From Pelecanus crispus (Eukaryota > Chordata > Aves > Pelecaniformes > Pelecanidae): a stretch of DNA of 64,000 nucleotides. Below the pieces are notes generated by a model that was given only the letters and a program-made list of their open reading frames with translations, searched no databases and was not told where the DNA came from. The DNA lies in contig NC_134676.1 in assembly GCF_030463565.1 (NCBI RefSeq), positions 24,160,728 through 24,224,727 of the forward strand. The letters run 5' to 3'. Position 1 is the stretch's first letter. Each line of letters opens with the position of its first letter. Made by a program: the position numbers and the translations under genes. Shown here piece after piece: positions 37,891 to 49,925 of this stretch.

Positions 37891-40245
37891 CTCTGCTGCT
37901 GCAAGTGTGCCCCATGGTGCCCGGCTGCCTGAACCAGGCAGGGCCAGGGGACAAGGCAGGTGATGGCTCTGCAGACAGACACCAAGAGCTGCTAATGGCA
38001 GCCCCCAAAATACAACCCAGCACCAGGAGAAGTCTCGCTTGACCGTCCAGACCTCAAAGACACGCTCAACAGGAGTCCAGGCACAAGCCAGGCTGGGTCA
38101 GGCTCTGCCGGAACCCAAATACAAGCAGTGAGGGCTGTGTGCTCACAGTCCATTGCTCAGTCATGTCATCATCCACCGAATGGGGATGTCACAGTAGGCC
38201 ATCTGCTCCTACGGTGCTTGCAGGGGTAGTGCTCTGGCTGGCACTGGCACTCGTGCCTCTGCACACACATCCGGGGCTACTGCAATGCCACTTTCCACTA
38301 CCTCCCCTCACCTTGTGCCTTCTGCTTGCCATCAGTGTTTCACGTCAGTCACCAAGGCCTCAGCTGTGTCCTCCTAGAGTCCTACCAGGTCGCTCTGGCC
38401 ATGGTACTCATCTCTGGCACAGCTGAGTCAGAAGGTTATTTAACTCTAAAAGGTCTCGCTAACCTGAACAGCCCCACAGTAACTATTTCCAGAAAGTGGT
38501 ATATCCACAACATATAAAAGACAGCTTGTTTTTTATTCATTGCCCCCAAAACATGTCAGGTCTTATGAAAATGAAAGAATTTTAAAGGTTTGTTTCTAGT
38601 TGATGCTTTCTGTTCACATTTGGTGAGCTAATGGAGACTTGGCAGAAGGAAAGCTTTGGCATGATCAATGAAAAGGCACTAATAGCACCACCAACCACTT
38701 ATTCAGCAGGGCACTGGTGAAGACACCAGGAGAAATGCCAATGTGAGAGAATCACCTTCAAAAGCATTCCTTTTGAGCAGTGCACCTTGCACCCCACTCC
38801 CTATTCAGAACCGTACCTACAGCTGGCTGTGCATTTTAATCAACAAGGATGTTCCAAGTTATACTGTCCTAAGCAGATAAAGTTTTCAAAGGCACAAAAC
38901 TTCATGACATCTCAAGCCAACCCCTCACAGAAAATCTGATGAAGCATGTGTAGTAATGAAGATGCTTTGATTTCTGGTTGTTCTTATGCCTTCAGGCCCT
39001 GCCTGGAGCTATACTCTGCAGGAATATGGGACCTTCTCACCATGATGGGCAAGACCATCACAACCTTTTTTTACAAGAATTACAGAGAGGTGAAGAACTC
39101 TAAGGTAGCTTAATTACAGTGAGGTACTTCCTTGCAATGTGTAAGGATAGGACAAGTCCCAGCAACTAGTATAGGAAATCTCAAAATAAATATTTCACCA
39201 TTTTTTCAGTTTTCAAAAAGTGAAGCATAAAGTGGGCTTTCTTGAAGGAATACTCTTTGTATTAAGAAAAATCTAAAATGCTAGGTTTATGTCTGGCTCC
39301 TGCACTACCTACCTAGTGAGACTGTACAGAACTACTGAGAAGTGGCTGTCAGAGAGTGCCAAGTACAATGTGATGTTACCGTATTTTTCAATTCGTGCAC
39401 AAGGCTAGACAACAAACACTATAAGGTACATGGAGGCTGATGAAAAAATGTAGTCATTGCCATATTCCTTGAACTTAGAAACTAGCCTCTTTTCTATGGC
39501 TTGAACATGTTTGATTGCAGGCAGTTGGCCAGAGATGACATAGCTGAAGCATGACAGATGAGAAGAACCCATCGGTAATCTTTATTGCCTAAGAAGCCAT
39601 GTTAGGAAGCTCAAAAGCAAAGGCACAGTTTGCACAGAAAATGCCCTGGATACAGCAGAAGCACAAATCTCACTTTCAGAGATTTGCAGAGGGTCATTCA
39701 CTAGAGGAAACTGATGCCCAAAAAGGTTTTCTCTGACTTTCTTTTCCTATTCATCATCCTTAAAAACTGAAATACTTGGGCAAATAACAGTTACTTTTGG
39801 GTCATCTCAGATACACTTCAATGGAATATTAGGACTCTGTTCAGCTGCCAGTAAATAAGCTCCTAGAGCCATTTGAGATGCCCTCAGGTACTGAACCTGG
39901 CCTCCAGCTGCTGTTCCAGAGGGCCACATCATATCTGCCAGTATCATAAATACATGAGCATTTTAAGTAGCACTGAAGACGTATATGTGGGTATCTCAAT
40001 GAAGCCTTGTATCAAAATCATAAAAAAGACTCAGAATACAAGCTTTCCATGGCCAAGCAGCTCTTAAAGTGCCTGCAGCTTATAATGTCAAAATTATGAA
40101 TGACAAAATTTTCTAAATGTTTAAGCCTAGTGTCTTGCTCAGAAACTGTGGGCACACAGCTTTTTCCTTAATTCTGCTGCAGCTTAAGCCTGAAGTGGGG
40201 ATGTGACTAAACCATGCCAAAGGCTATAAAAGGGACTGCTCTGTA
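37891..40245. other. GC-rich to about 38.5 kb, then AT-rich intergenic
   Basis: The first 600 bp continue the GC-rich island upstream of the minus-strand pseudogene and may include its old first exon and promoter. Beyond 38.5 kb I see nothing. Confidence 0.4.
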
Positions 40246-40277
40246 TATATAGCACCAGTGCTATATAGCACCAGTGC
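40246..40277. repeat. Perfect 16-bp tandem duplication
   Basis: TATATAGCACCAGTGC occurs twice head to tail. A TATAAAAG sequence sits just upstream at about 40225. Each unit contains a near-palindrome, AGCACCAGTGCT. Confidence 0.9.
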
Positions 40278-42129
40278 TTCTACCTAAAGAGAGTCCAGTG
40301 TCATGATTACATGGGTGTATGTTCTTCCTCATTAGCTCTGGCAGCATCCTGCTCAGTGCTGGAACAGAGAATCAGCCTTCAAGAAATCTCACTCTTCACT
40401 GTTTCTGTGAGGCACATAACTGCCCTAATTCACCTCACTAGAACAGGGAGTTTCCTTTCAGCCCATCAGTACTTAGTTCTGGAAACCAAAAGGGTCACTT
40501 TAACAGGTTCCTTTGTTCGGATAAAGCAAAGTTTACCTTTAAGGATTACAGAAGGGCTTCCATGGCAAAAGCAGTGAGGTAACAATTTATATAGACTCCG
40601 GTAACAAAAAACTGGAGTGAAACGATTGTTTAATGTAGCATCTTATTATATTACACATTTTAGATGACTATACGACAAGAAGAGAATTTTGGATCTCTGT
40701 GAGATCTGGCAGGAGAATTCATAGGCATCACATTTCAGTAATAGTAAAAATATTATGCACAATCAGGCATGAGTGTAGGAGGTTCTCTTGACTACAACAA
40801 AAGAGTATTTGAACATAGTATCATGTTAGAAAAATAAAGCTTCAAAGTCCTCTGTTTTGTTTTTGTTATGTTATCAAATTGCAAATACCAAGCATAACAT
40901 AGTATTTGTGAGACCACAACTCTCAACACAGAAACTGTGAAATATAAATAATTAACATAATTTTCCAAAAAGTAAAGCTAGAAATTACCTCAAAATCATT
41001 TATGACCTCAACTGAAATTGATATCTGAATGAGGATATCATTCTTTCAGTGTAAGACAAGTAAGTTTTCCATAACTGAACATTTTAATTATGCAACTTAA
41101 ACTGGAGCATGCACATAAACAAGCTAACTTGGAAGCAATTTAGAGATTAATTTTTTGCCCATTGATTTAGTATATCCCAAGTTTTTTAGCTGATAAATTC
41201 CAGCAATTTAACAAGCTAAAAAGCGTCCAGAACGTCATTAATAGAAAATAAAAAATAATTTAATACAACTGCAAAATCCATGTAAATCATTATTTATGCA
41301 AAAATACACTGTTCACAGTATATGTCCACTTAAACAGGTCTTATAAAATTAATATTTTGATCTGTTCTCAAGGAGAATGAAATACCTTAACATAGGGTGT
41401 CTTCTAAAATGAAAAACAGATTACATTGTTTTCTTCAGCAGTCAGACAAGCTGTTTATTCTCTCTACTTCCTCTCTATTTAATATCTGTAAGATATAAGA
41501 TTAAATATATCAGGCATACACTTATATAAAAGAAAAACGCTGCTTAAAAGCTAAACTAATTTAATGACCCTATCCACTAAAACCAATTTTCAGTTTAACA
41601 GGATAATTAATTTATTTGTATCTCAGCCTGAGAACAAGCCTGTTACATGTAGGCATTAGCACTAATGAGTGAAAGAAACTTTCACTGCTTTCTACCAATT
41701 CCTAGTGAAAAAGTGAAATTGATAATTTTAGAAAGGGAATTAATTTCAGGCTGCTCTCAAAAACTATGTAACACTGGAATAAAAAAATATTTGCAAAGAT
41801 TTAATTTAGACAATGGTAAAACAGCAGATGATGCTGGAGTCTTATGAAAGCTAAAACTTCACCAAATAGAAAATATTGTGCAGAGCTGTTCAGAGTGTTT
41901 GAATGACAGCAGCACTGAAAAAACCCAATCTCCTTTATACCCATTCTGAAGGATATAAAAGATATTTTTACACTTCCTAGGAAATTTTATTTTTAGATAC
42001 ATACTAAGCACTGACGAGGCAGTGCCTCTCATGGGACAGGAATATCAGGACTAAGCACACACTCAGTCACAAGGTAGCAAATTACCAAGGATAATCTCCT
42101 TTTCCCAGAAAGTGTAAGACTGAAAAAAA
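40278..42129. other. Intergenic, nothing recognised
   Basis: AT-rich. The 88-codon open frame at 40311-40577 lacks family similarity. Confidence 0.5.
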
Positions 42130-42930
42130 AAACCCCTACAGCTGGGAGTGTAGTAAGAGAGGACTGGAAAGAACCTTCCAGATCTGCAAGTCCCACCATC
42201 AACTTCACATCATGCAGCTGTACTTCATCTTCCAGTTAGTTCGTTTTTTTCTCCAATATTTTTCTTAGGAAACTCTTCCAGTAATCTCCCTGGTGGAACA
42301 ACTACAACTTTTCAATTTCCACCCTAAATCTCTTAATGGCCAATTCATACCTACTTTTTTTACATATATCTTCTAGGCTATATAAGGTTGTCATAATCTT
42401 TTATTTCCACACTGATGACCTATCAAGAAAAACTTTTCTCAGCATTTGTTTCACTGACTATGTAAGAAAAGCTCTTTCTGTCTTCCCATAAGGCAGGCTC
42501 TATCCATTTTGATGATCTTAGTATTACTTCTTTGTGCCTACTCTAGCCCCGATTTCTTTCTTGAAAAATGGATTATCACAACTATCTGTATTCTTTCAAA
42601 TAAAGAATTACCACAGCATTGATATTCCCCTGTATGTACTGGAAATACACTCACAGACCAGGTCATAATTTGCCTTTTCAGAACTATATCACATGGCCAA
42701 TGCAGACATCCTGTGACCAATTACTACACACCAATACTTTTCCTCTTTATTGCTTTCATTTGATGATGACTCAGCTGATAGCAGAAATTCTTGTCAGCAG
42801 TCTCCACGTGCATGAGCTTGTACATTATTCACCTGAATCACATTTGTTTTCCAATTCTGTAATAGCCAAGGTTGTAAAGTTCTTTCTTAATATTCTTTGC
42901 AAGTTCTAATTCAGCTTTGATTTAAACAGT
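42130..42930 (-). mobile_element. Ancient CR1-like LINE relic
   Basis: The + strand carries a strongly decayed antisense CR1. Successive phrases of the old consensus are still legible: ACTGGAAAGAACCTTCCAGA, TCCCTGGTGGAACAACTACA, TTCCACCCTAAATCTCTTAA, ATAAGGCAGGCTCTATCCAT, TTGAAAAATGGATTATCACA and CATAATTTGCCTTTTCAGAA. No frame remains. The edges are uncertain by a hundred bases or more. Confidence 0.6.
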
Positions 42931-44234
42931 TTTCATTCCTGCTCTACATTCTAAGAAATAACTTTATTTGCTGACCAGTGTTTTTTAATTCCTTTCTGTT
43001 CTTTTCTGTTCCTTGTAGGTGTTCATGTATTTCTAAAATCCTCCTTTAAGTAACTATCCATTTAGGTCTGGCATTATTTCTGAAAGTCTTTCCCTTGCCC
43101 AGATATAAATTCTTGGGATTTTAAATAAATTTGACTTCCATTTCAGATATCCTCTCCATTCAAATTCCTGAGCAGTTCAGACTGGCTGAGTTAGCACTGC
43201 AGTTTCTTTAGCTTATCTAAGCTCACTCTTCAAGGCAAACACTTTACTTGAAGACATACTTCTGGTTGTCTTTCCATTTAATCTAAACTGAATCAATTTA
43301 ATCAAAAGTCCTGATCAAAATTTCTAATGACGGGCTTAACTGTAATATCCTTATTATTTACCCAAACTAAATATTAAAAAGTACAAAATTCTCTTCAAAG
43401 GGTCATTAATGCATTTTTGCATGTCTGCTTAGTGTAAAACACTTAAGTTGGTCCTTGAAGATCCCTGAAATTCCCTTTCCCATGTGAGTTCTATAACTCT
43501 TCATGCACATGCATGTTCTCTTCCATCCCTTGTAGTCCCACAGAACATAAATTCTTTGAAGCTGTGCCACTGTGAAGAAAAACAGAACATGTTTTTATCT
43601 TTAGCTGGGTAACTAGTATGTTCTCCCAAGTTATGGGAAACGTGGAATGAAAAGGCACGTTGTAGAGAGAAGTGACCTGAGGTGTCTTTTCTGTATGAGT
43701 ACTTTCACTTCTAGGAACTAGTTCCCAACAGGTGATAAACAAGAACACATCTCATAGACGTCACTGATCTTACTCATTTGCAGAATGTGTCTTCTTGATG
43801 GCATTTTCTTTTATCATACCTCAAGTTAGCAGGATTCCTTGATCAGCAGAATTCTGAAGCATAGAGAGGATCCCTGCATTTAACACAGTTCTGGATTCCA
43901 TTCCAGGGAACAAGCCACCACAAGCTAAGAAAACAGTATTAAGAATTACTTTATTAGATCTAGTCCTAAGTGACTTAAAAATGTTTTCCCTAGCTCAAAT
44001 ACAGCTTATGACCATACACAGCAATTTTAGACTGATCTGATTGTTTTTCAAAAAGAAGCAAAAGGCAAGCAAATGATTCATTAACTGATCAATATTCTGT
44101 ATAGGCTTTAGATTTCTTATAGGAGTGTGACGAGCTTTACAAATCAGATTTGGAACCTTAACTGCAAATATAAACCATTATCTTCAAGGAAAGGGGGAAG
44201 AAATGTCATTTTCTTACAACTGACTTTGTAATAG
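42931..44234. other. Intergenic, nothing recognised
   Basis: It may include further decayed CR1 sequence but I cannot follow it. Confidence 0.45.
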
Positions 44235-44782
44235 TGTCCTGGTTTCAGCTGGGATAGAGTAAATTTTCTTCCTAGTAGCTGATATAGTGCTGTGTTTTGG
44301 ATTTAGCATGAGAATAATGTCGATAACACATGGACATGTTTTAGTTGTTGCTGAGCAGTGTTTACGTGAAGTCAAGGCCTTTTCACCTTCTCATACTGCC
44401 CCACCTGTGAGGAGTCTGGAGGTGCACAAGAAGCTGGGAGGGAAAACAGCCAGGACAGCTGACCCAAACTGGCAAAAGGGATATTTCATACCATATGACA
44501 TCATGCTGAACAAAAAAATGGGGGGAGTTGGCTGGGGGGGGCGCGGCCACTGCTCAGGAACTGGCTGGGCATCACTTGGCAGGTGGTGAGCAAATTGCAT
44601 TGTGCATCACTTGTTTTGTATATTCTATTATCATTATTATTATTTTCCTTTCCTTTTCTGCCCTATTAAATAGTCTTTATCTCAACCCATGAGTTTTACC
44701 TTTTTTCCGATTCTCTCCCCCATCCCACTAGTGAGTGGATGGCTGTGTGGTGTTTAGCTGCCTGCCGGGTTAAACCACAACA
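44235..44782 (+). mobile_element. Solo LTR, plus orientation, with perfect 5-bp target duplication
   Basis: It starts TGTCCTGGTTTCAGCTGGGA and ends GGGTTAAACCACAACA (548 bp). AATAG immediately flanks both sides (44230-44234 and 44783-44787). An ATTAAA polyadenylation signal lies at 44665-44670. Where the sister copy at 35.7 kb has its TATA-like box, this copy has an A/G-rich stretch (44513-44540), so its core promoter looks lost or different. There is no internal region. Confidence 0.92.
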
Positions 44783-44787
44783 AATAG

Positions 44788-46849
44788 GAAAAGCTGTTCA
44801 ATGATAAGTTAAATTGAAAATTATGGTGTACTTTTGAAAGTATAATAAAATGCAAAAAAGATTATAATCTCCATACAGTGAAATGTTATGCTTTATGGTT
44901 ATTGTAATGCTGAGTGTTACCACAGTTTTTCCAAAAATGAATCCTATAGTGAAGGGTGAAACAGGCCAGTGGGTGAAACAGGCCAGTGTTGCTCATTGTG
45001 CTTCTGCTAATACAATGTTGTTCAAGTATGCAAACTGCTCAGAAAAAAAACAGGTAATGGCAACAATAAATTTCCTCCTGTGCTCAGTATCAAGTCCTGA
45101 AAGTTCTACCCAGCAGCTTCCATGTCTTCATTCATTTCTGCTAATGCTTCCTCTCTGGCCATTTTCTGAGATACTTTCCTCCAGTGCAGATGATCAAATA
45201 ATAGATATGCAGGTCTTGGAGATGACCCAGCTGATGGGGATAGCCTAATGGGTCAAAGGACCAGGGATTACAGAACTGGGTTAATGCCTAGGGTAGTCAT
45301 TAGTGCACTATTGAATATCTGGAGAAAACATAATTTTTTTCTATTGGAGAAGATGTATTTTGGTAAAGAAAGGAACTCTACAGGAATGAAAATCACGTCA
45401 TCCATTTTCCTAGGCAGCTAAGGATTATTTTTTTCCAGCTTCATCAACACTACTGGCAAGGAAAATGATGTGTCCCTGCTGTGGCTATTGGAATACATCA
45501 CCAATTCTTAGAAGTGTTCATAGAGCACCTGTGAACTGGATATATTTATTATCCATGTGCCACGGGCATGAAAACAGTATGTGCCACTGTCTATGCACAA
45601 ATCACTACACCACTATGGTGTGCTTCACTGTTCACTGATGGACTGCATACAGCCTTTAATATAGTCTTCCTGCTATACCATCCTTGTCTCAGAACAGCAA
45701 GTCAAAAATATTCTCTGGTTTCTGATGTACTGGGTGTCAGTTTGGCACTGATGCTTGGACTGCTCACCACAGACTCAAGGGACTATCCCAGTAAAAAGCA
45801 CTTCATATATATTCTGCCTTGGAATTAACTTCTGCAGCAGGCTGCCATGTATCCCAAAGCCACAGCACAAGCAATGTCCATTAACCTTCTTAGTGATCAC
45901 TTTACCCACGCTTAACCTTGCACAGGCCTGCTGCCCTGTCCTCATCCTGTGACAGACACTCTCTGTAAGACAATAAATGCAGCTAACCACACAGTTGAAT
46001 GGCACATTTCCCTTGCTTAATAAAATCTGAACAAATGCTGAACAAAATTCTCAAAATATAATCTTATAGCTAGTAGTAAGGTTTTATTTTTCCTCATTCT
46101 GTTTGCTGTTGCTGTGACATGAGCCATACAGCACCTTTCATTTCTTTCCCGCAGTGCCATCTTCACTGCTATTTCTCCTTAAGCATGCGATGCCATTAAA
46201 TTCAAATAGTCCAACCCTACATCTTACTTAAGCGGAAGCAAATGAGATGACAAAATTTTAAAAGAGTAGAAGCTCTCTCCCCTAATAGTTTCAATATTCT
46301 TTTATGTCAGAAGACAAAGCCTTAAATTAGGAGCTAGTCATTTTAACCTGTATTTTATTTCCTCCATTCATCTCCATATTTGCTTTTTTCTATACGCCTT
46401 TACCAATCTAGTTTACCAGGTTTTATCCACTCCTGCAGTATAGATGCTCACCAGTGATGGGCCCATGACGCTGCTCTCTGCTGCCCACAGTCTCCAGAGC
46501 GGTGTGCCTGCCTTTTCTCCCATGCAGCAGTGCATGATTTGCAGCAATTCCCTACAAAGGTTCACAAGCTTACTTCATTTTTTCCCCCCTTATTTCATTT
46601 AAAGCTCCCTCTTCGCTCTTGCTGCCTATTAAAACAGTCAGCGACTACTGATGACACCCTGCCCTGCAATGTGATTGCTGGCACTTGGTCCCTCTGATGT
46701 CCCTGGCCCCGCTCTTTGACTGTAAGCTCTCTGGGCCTGGAGGAAGGGTTTTGTTTTGGGTTGTTGGGGTTTTTTTGTTTGTTTGGTTGGTTGGTTGGGT
46801 TTTTTTGTCCCAATTTTTATTGGAAAGTTTTCATTCAGTTGCCCGTAAT
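44788..46849. other. Intergenic upstream of the RNF180 CpG island
   Basis: It contains a perfect 17-bp tandem duplication (GGGTGAAACAGGCCAGT, 44954-44987) and a GTTT/GGTT-rich patch at about 46775-46806. No gene seen. Confidence 0.5.
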
Positions 46850-47149
46850 TCCCCACCGCGCCTCCTCACCCTTGTCACGGCTAGCCGCCGGGGCTGACCC
46901 CACCCCGGCTCCATCTCTGCCAGTCAGGAGGCGAGAGGACGTGCCACCCTCCGGCCTCGCCTCGGCGCAGGCTGCCGCGGCCGCTGCCCTCTTCCCCGGC
47001 GACAGCAGGGCTGGCCCCGCAGCCGGCGATGGGCCCGGCCTCCCGCGGGGACGAGGGACGCAGCCGCCGCCCGAGAGGCCTGGCCTGCCCCAGGGGGGCT
47101 CCCAGGGCCGGCCGGGCCGGGCAGGCGCCCCGCTAGCGCAGCGCTTTCC

Positions 47150-47274
47150 GCCGCCGTTTGTCTCCCGTCTCTTCCCGTTCGCCGGAGCAGCTGCTGCTGC
47201 GCAACCCGTTCCCCAGTCGCTCGCTCGTCCCAGCGGCGTCGCCTCCTCCTCTCAGCCTGGCACGGCGCGGCCCG
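47150..47274 (+). other. RNF180: Candidate RNF180 non-coding exon 1
   Basis: The end is set by the strong donor CCCG then GTAAGC (intron from 47275). The start is a guess, placed near a pyrimidine-rich initiator-like stretch around 47160-47180. A second strong donor, CTGCCTG then GTGAGT (exon end 47822), offers an alternative longer or separate first exon. The first coding exon begins with an acceptor, so at least one 5' UTR exon must lie upstream. Confidence 0.45.
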
Positions 47275-47308
47275 GTAAGCGCAGCGGGGCCGGGGGGTCG
47301 GAGGGAGG

Positions 47309-47330
47309 CGCCGCCGCCGCCGCCGCCGCC
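47309..47330 (+). repeat. Short (CCG)7 repeat in the CpG island
   Basis: Seven CCG units. It would lie in 5' UTR if the 47822 donor is used and in intron 1 if the 47274 donor is used. Confidence 0.9.
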
Positions 47331-49639
47331 CGTTGGGCCGAGCCGGGCCCTGGGCCGGGGGTGCCGCCGTGCAGCGGGGCGCTGGGGGCGCGGGGTGGGC
47401 GCTGGGGTGCGGACACCTGCCTGCAGCTGGGGGGCGGCGGGGCCGCCCGTCCCGGGGCGAGCCCAGCGCCCGCCTGGGGCGGCGCCGGAGCGCGGCGGCG
47501 GCGGCCCCGACTTCTCCTCAGAGTTGACTTAGCGGAGCCGCCGCCAGCGCCGGCTGTCAGCACCCGGAACGCCCCGGGACCCCCCTCCACGGCGTGCGGG
47601 GCAGCGCGGGGCTGCCAGCCCAGCCCTCCCCGCGCCGCTCTGGGGGCGGCCGCCGGGCCCGCTCCCGCCCAGCCGGAGGCGCGGCCGGGAGGCGGTCGGT
47701 GCCCGGCCGAGGAGCGGGCTCGCAGGGGGGCCGCTGCCCTGCGGCGGGGCCTGGGCGGGCGCAGGAGGTGTCCGGGCAGCGGCGGGGGCGGCCGGGGGCA
47801 GCCGCTCCGGCTCTGCTGCCTGGTGAGTTGCGGTCAGGCGCTCGTGTTACGCTGGGACGTGGGCACCGTATTCCTGCTCGTTTAGTCCTTTATTTTGTGC
47901 AACAACTAATGTTTGTGCATGCGAGAGCGTGAAACAGGCGGTACTGGTCTGCGGGATCTCACGCAAGAAAGAGGTTGCGTGCCGATGGATGGTTTTCCAT
48001 TGAGCTGTTAGGTCTGTTCCCTGTCCAAGCGATTTAAACACACCACATTCTCTTGCTATATCTGGTAAACCTGTTGACTTCAGCAGCATGCAGTAGGATT
48101 TTTTAGCAAGTTAGGTAATACGTGGCAAGTAACATTCCTTTTTTATGTTAACTGCCTTTTAATTGCATGGGCTATTCCTGCTACAAGAGAAAAGAGTATC
48201 ACACACTGGCCACCATCTCTCATCAACCAGTGGTCCATGATATGCAAGCTGATCACACAACAATAGCTGAACTGGTAAACAGTTCGTAGTCGAGCAGGAG
48301 GTGGCACAGGAGCAGATGGTACAGCTCTTCATGCATCTTGCTGCTTTGCTTCGCTGGCAGCCTGGAGGCAGTTCTTGAAAGTTTCTTTGCTGTCTTCCCA
48401 TCTAAGTGCTACTTACTGAGAAACCTTGTTAAGTATGCTTTTAGAAGTGTCTCTTTAAGCAGAAATACTCTAGGGATCAGAAGCTAGCAGCAAGTTTTTA
48501 TGTGTATCTGGACGCCTTCCATGATAGTTTCTCTGTCCAGCACAGCGTCAGTTCCTCCCTTTCTGGCAGCAGGAACTTCTGGTATGGACACTTGTTGGCT
48601 AGGACAGCTCATCTAGCTTCTCTCTGTTATCCTCCTTCAAAGCTGCCACTCATCTAATATTTTTTCAAGACTCTCAGTAACTAATGCTGAAGTTTCTGTG
48701 CCCTAATTGCTCACTGCAACCTAGTTATTATTGTAATCTTCATGGCTGCAGTGTTCCAAAGGGATCACAGGTGACTTTTGAACAAAAAGGCATTGAGATC
48801 CACTTGTCCTGCTCTACTCATTTTCTTATTTTTATGCGTTTGGGGATGAGGGGCAAACTAGTTGAAAAGAAATTCTAGACCAGGTTTTCAACAGAAATTT
48901 AGGGTTTTGTGTTTAGTTCTTCACTTTGAACACTTGAGAATTTTTTCTTGGGGTTTTACTTCATGTTTTCTAGCAATCTCTTTGAAGAAGAAATGCCCAA
49001 AGCTTCATACATTATACAATTCGGATTGTATAAGAAACTTAGATGTAAATGTCAAAGGGAACTTCCTACTAGTGAGAGGATGCCAGAAGAGAAAGTGTGC
49101 CATTCAAGGAGTGATGAATAAACAGGAAGCTGATCAGCTGTGTACCATTTCTCTGGCTGCTATGTCTGCTGCTTGATCCTTCACCTATTTGTTGTTGTTT
49201 TCTTTGTGAATAGTTCCACTAGCTTTCTGTGGTGTTGCTCATAGTTTTTCTAGACAGAGTGGGAGGAGGGGAAAAATACAATTCCTGTTTCCTCTTCTCT
49301 TAACGTACTGATGGGCATGTATGAATCTCAAAATCTTGAGGATCTCTTGATTGCTGCTGGGGAGTTGTTATTTAATCTTCCAGTGTTTCCTGCCTTTATA
49401 AATATAAGAAACAACATTTTCAAATGGATCTAGTGAATTTTTTGGTAGTTTCCACCCTAGTAAGGCATTCTCCATATAATATATATGTAATCTGTATAGT
49501 CTACTCAGTGCTGGTAAAACTTCAAGTTCTGCCTCCAGACTTGAACACTTCTGTGCAAGGATAGCTGACCCATTTGAAAGAGTTCACAAAGTAGGAGTGA
49601 CAATTGGAGATCACAAAAGCATGATCTGTGAGGGAGGAG

Positions 49640-49925
49640 GGAAAGAACTGGATTTATTTAGCCCAAAGACAAGTTTGAAGGGGAGCTAATAAATAAAAGT
49701 GTTTAAAGTTGTAAAATGTTCTTGCAGGGAAGAAAAGAAACTCTTTTGTTCTCTGTATTCACAGCGAATAAGGGCAATTGCAAGAAAATTCAGGTTAGAT
49801 GTTAGGGGAAAAGTTAAAATAATAGAAGATAAGAAGGTAATTAAGTAGTTTGGGAAGGCTGTGAAATCTCCATCAGAGGTCTGTAAGAGAAGGTTAGACA
49901 AATGGTTTACAGGAAAGGGAACTGA
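49640..49925 (+). mobile_element. Old CR1 3' fragment in RNF180 intron 1
   Basis: The wording is CR1 ORF2 C-terminal in sense orientation: LDLFSPKD-like, then AIARKFRLDVRGK, then VKSPSEV and RRLDKWF-like codons. Indels and stops are frequent. It is older than the copies at 9.6 and 19 kb. Confidence 0.7.

Larger units (their letters stand above)
46850..47900 (+). promoter_or_regulatory. RNF180: CpG island promoter of RNF180
   Basis: About 1 kb that is very GC-rich and dense in undepleted CpG, in sharp contrast to the AT-rich flanks. No TATA box is evident. Several GGGCGG/CCGCCC-type Sp1 sites are visible. It lies about 4.4-5 kb upstream of the first coding exon of RNF180, with splice donors pointing the same way. 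This fits a housekeeping-type, TATA-less promoter with dispersed starts. CpG-island promoters are often bidirectional, but I see no gene pointing to the left. Confidence 0.85.

Noticed and set aside
46716..47885. 389-codon plus-strand open frame, and shorter frames on both strands
   Set aside because: It spans the CpG island. Stop codons are rare there because of GC content, several frames are open at once, and the peptide is a low-complexity Ala/Gly/Pro/Arg mix with no domain.
48159..48401. 80-codon Cys-rich minus frame in RNF180 intron 1
   Set aside because: No recognisable family, no splice sites and no repeat match that I can name.
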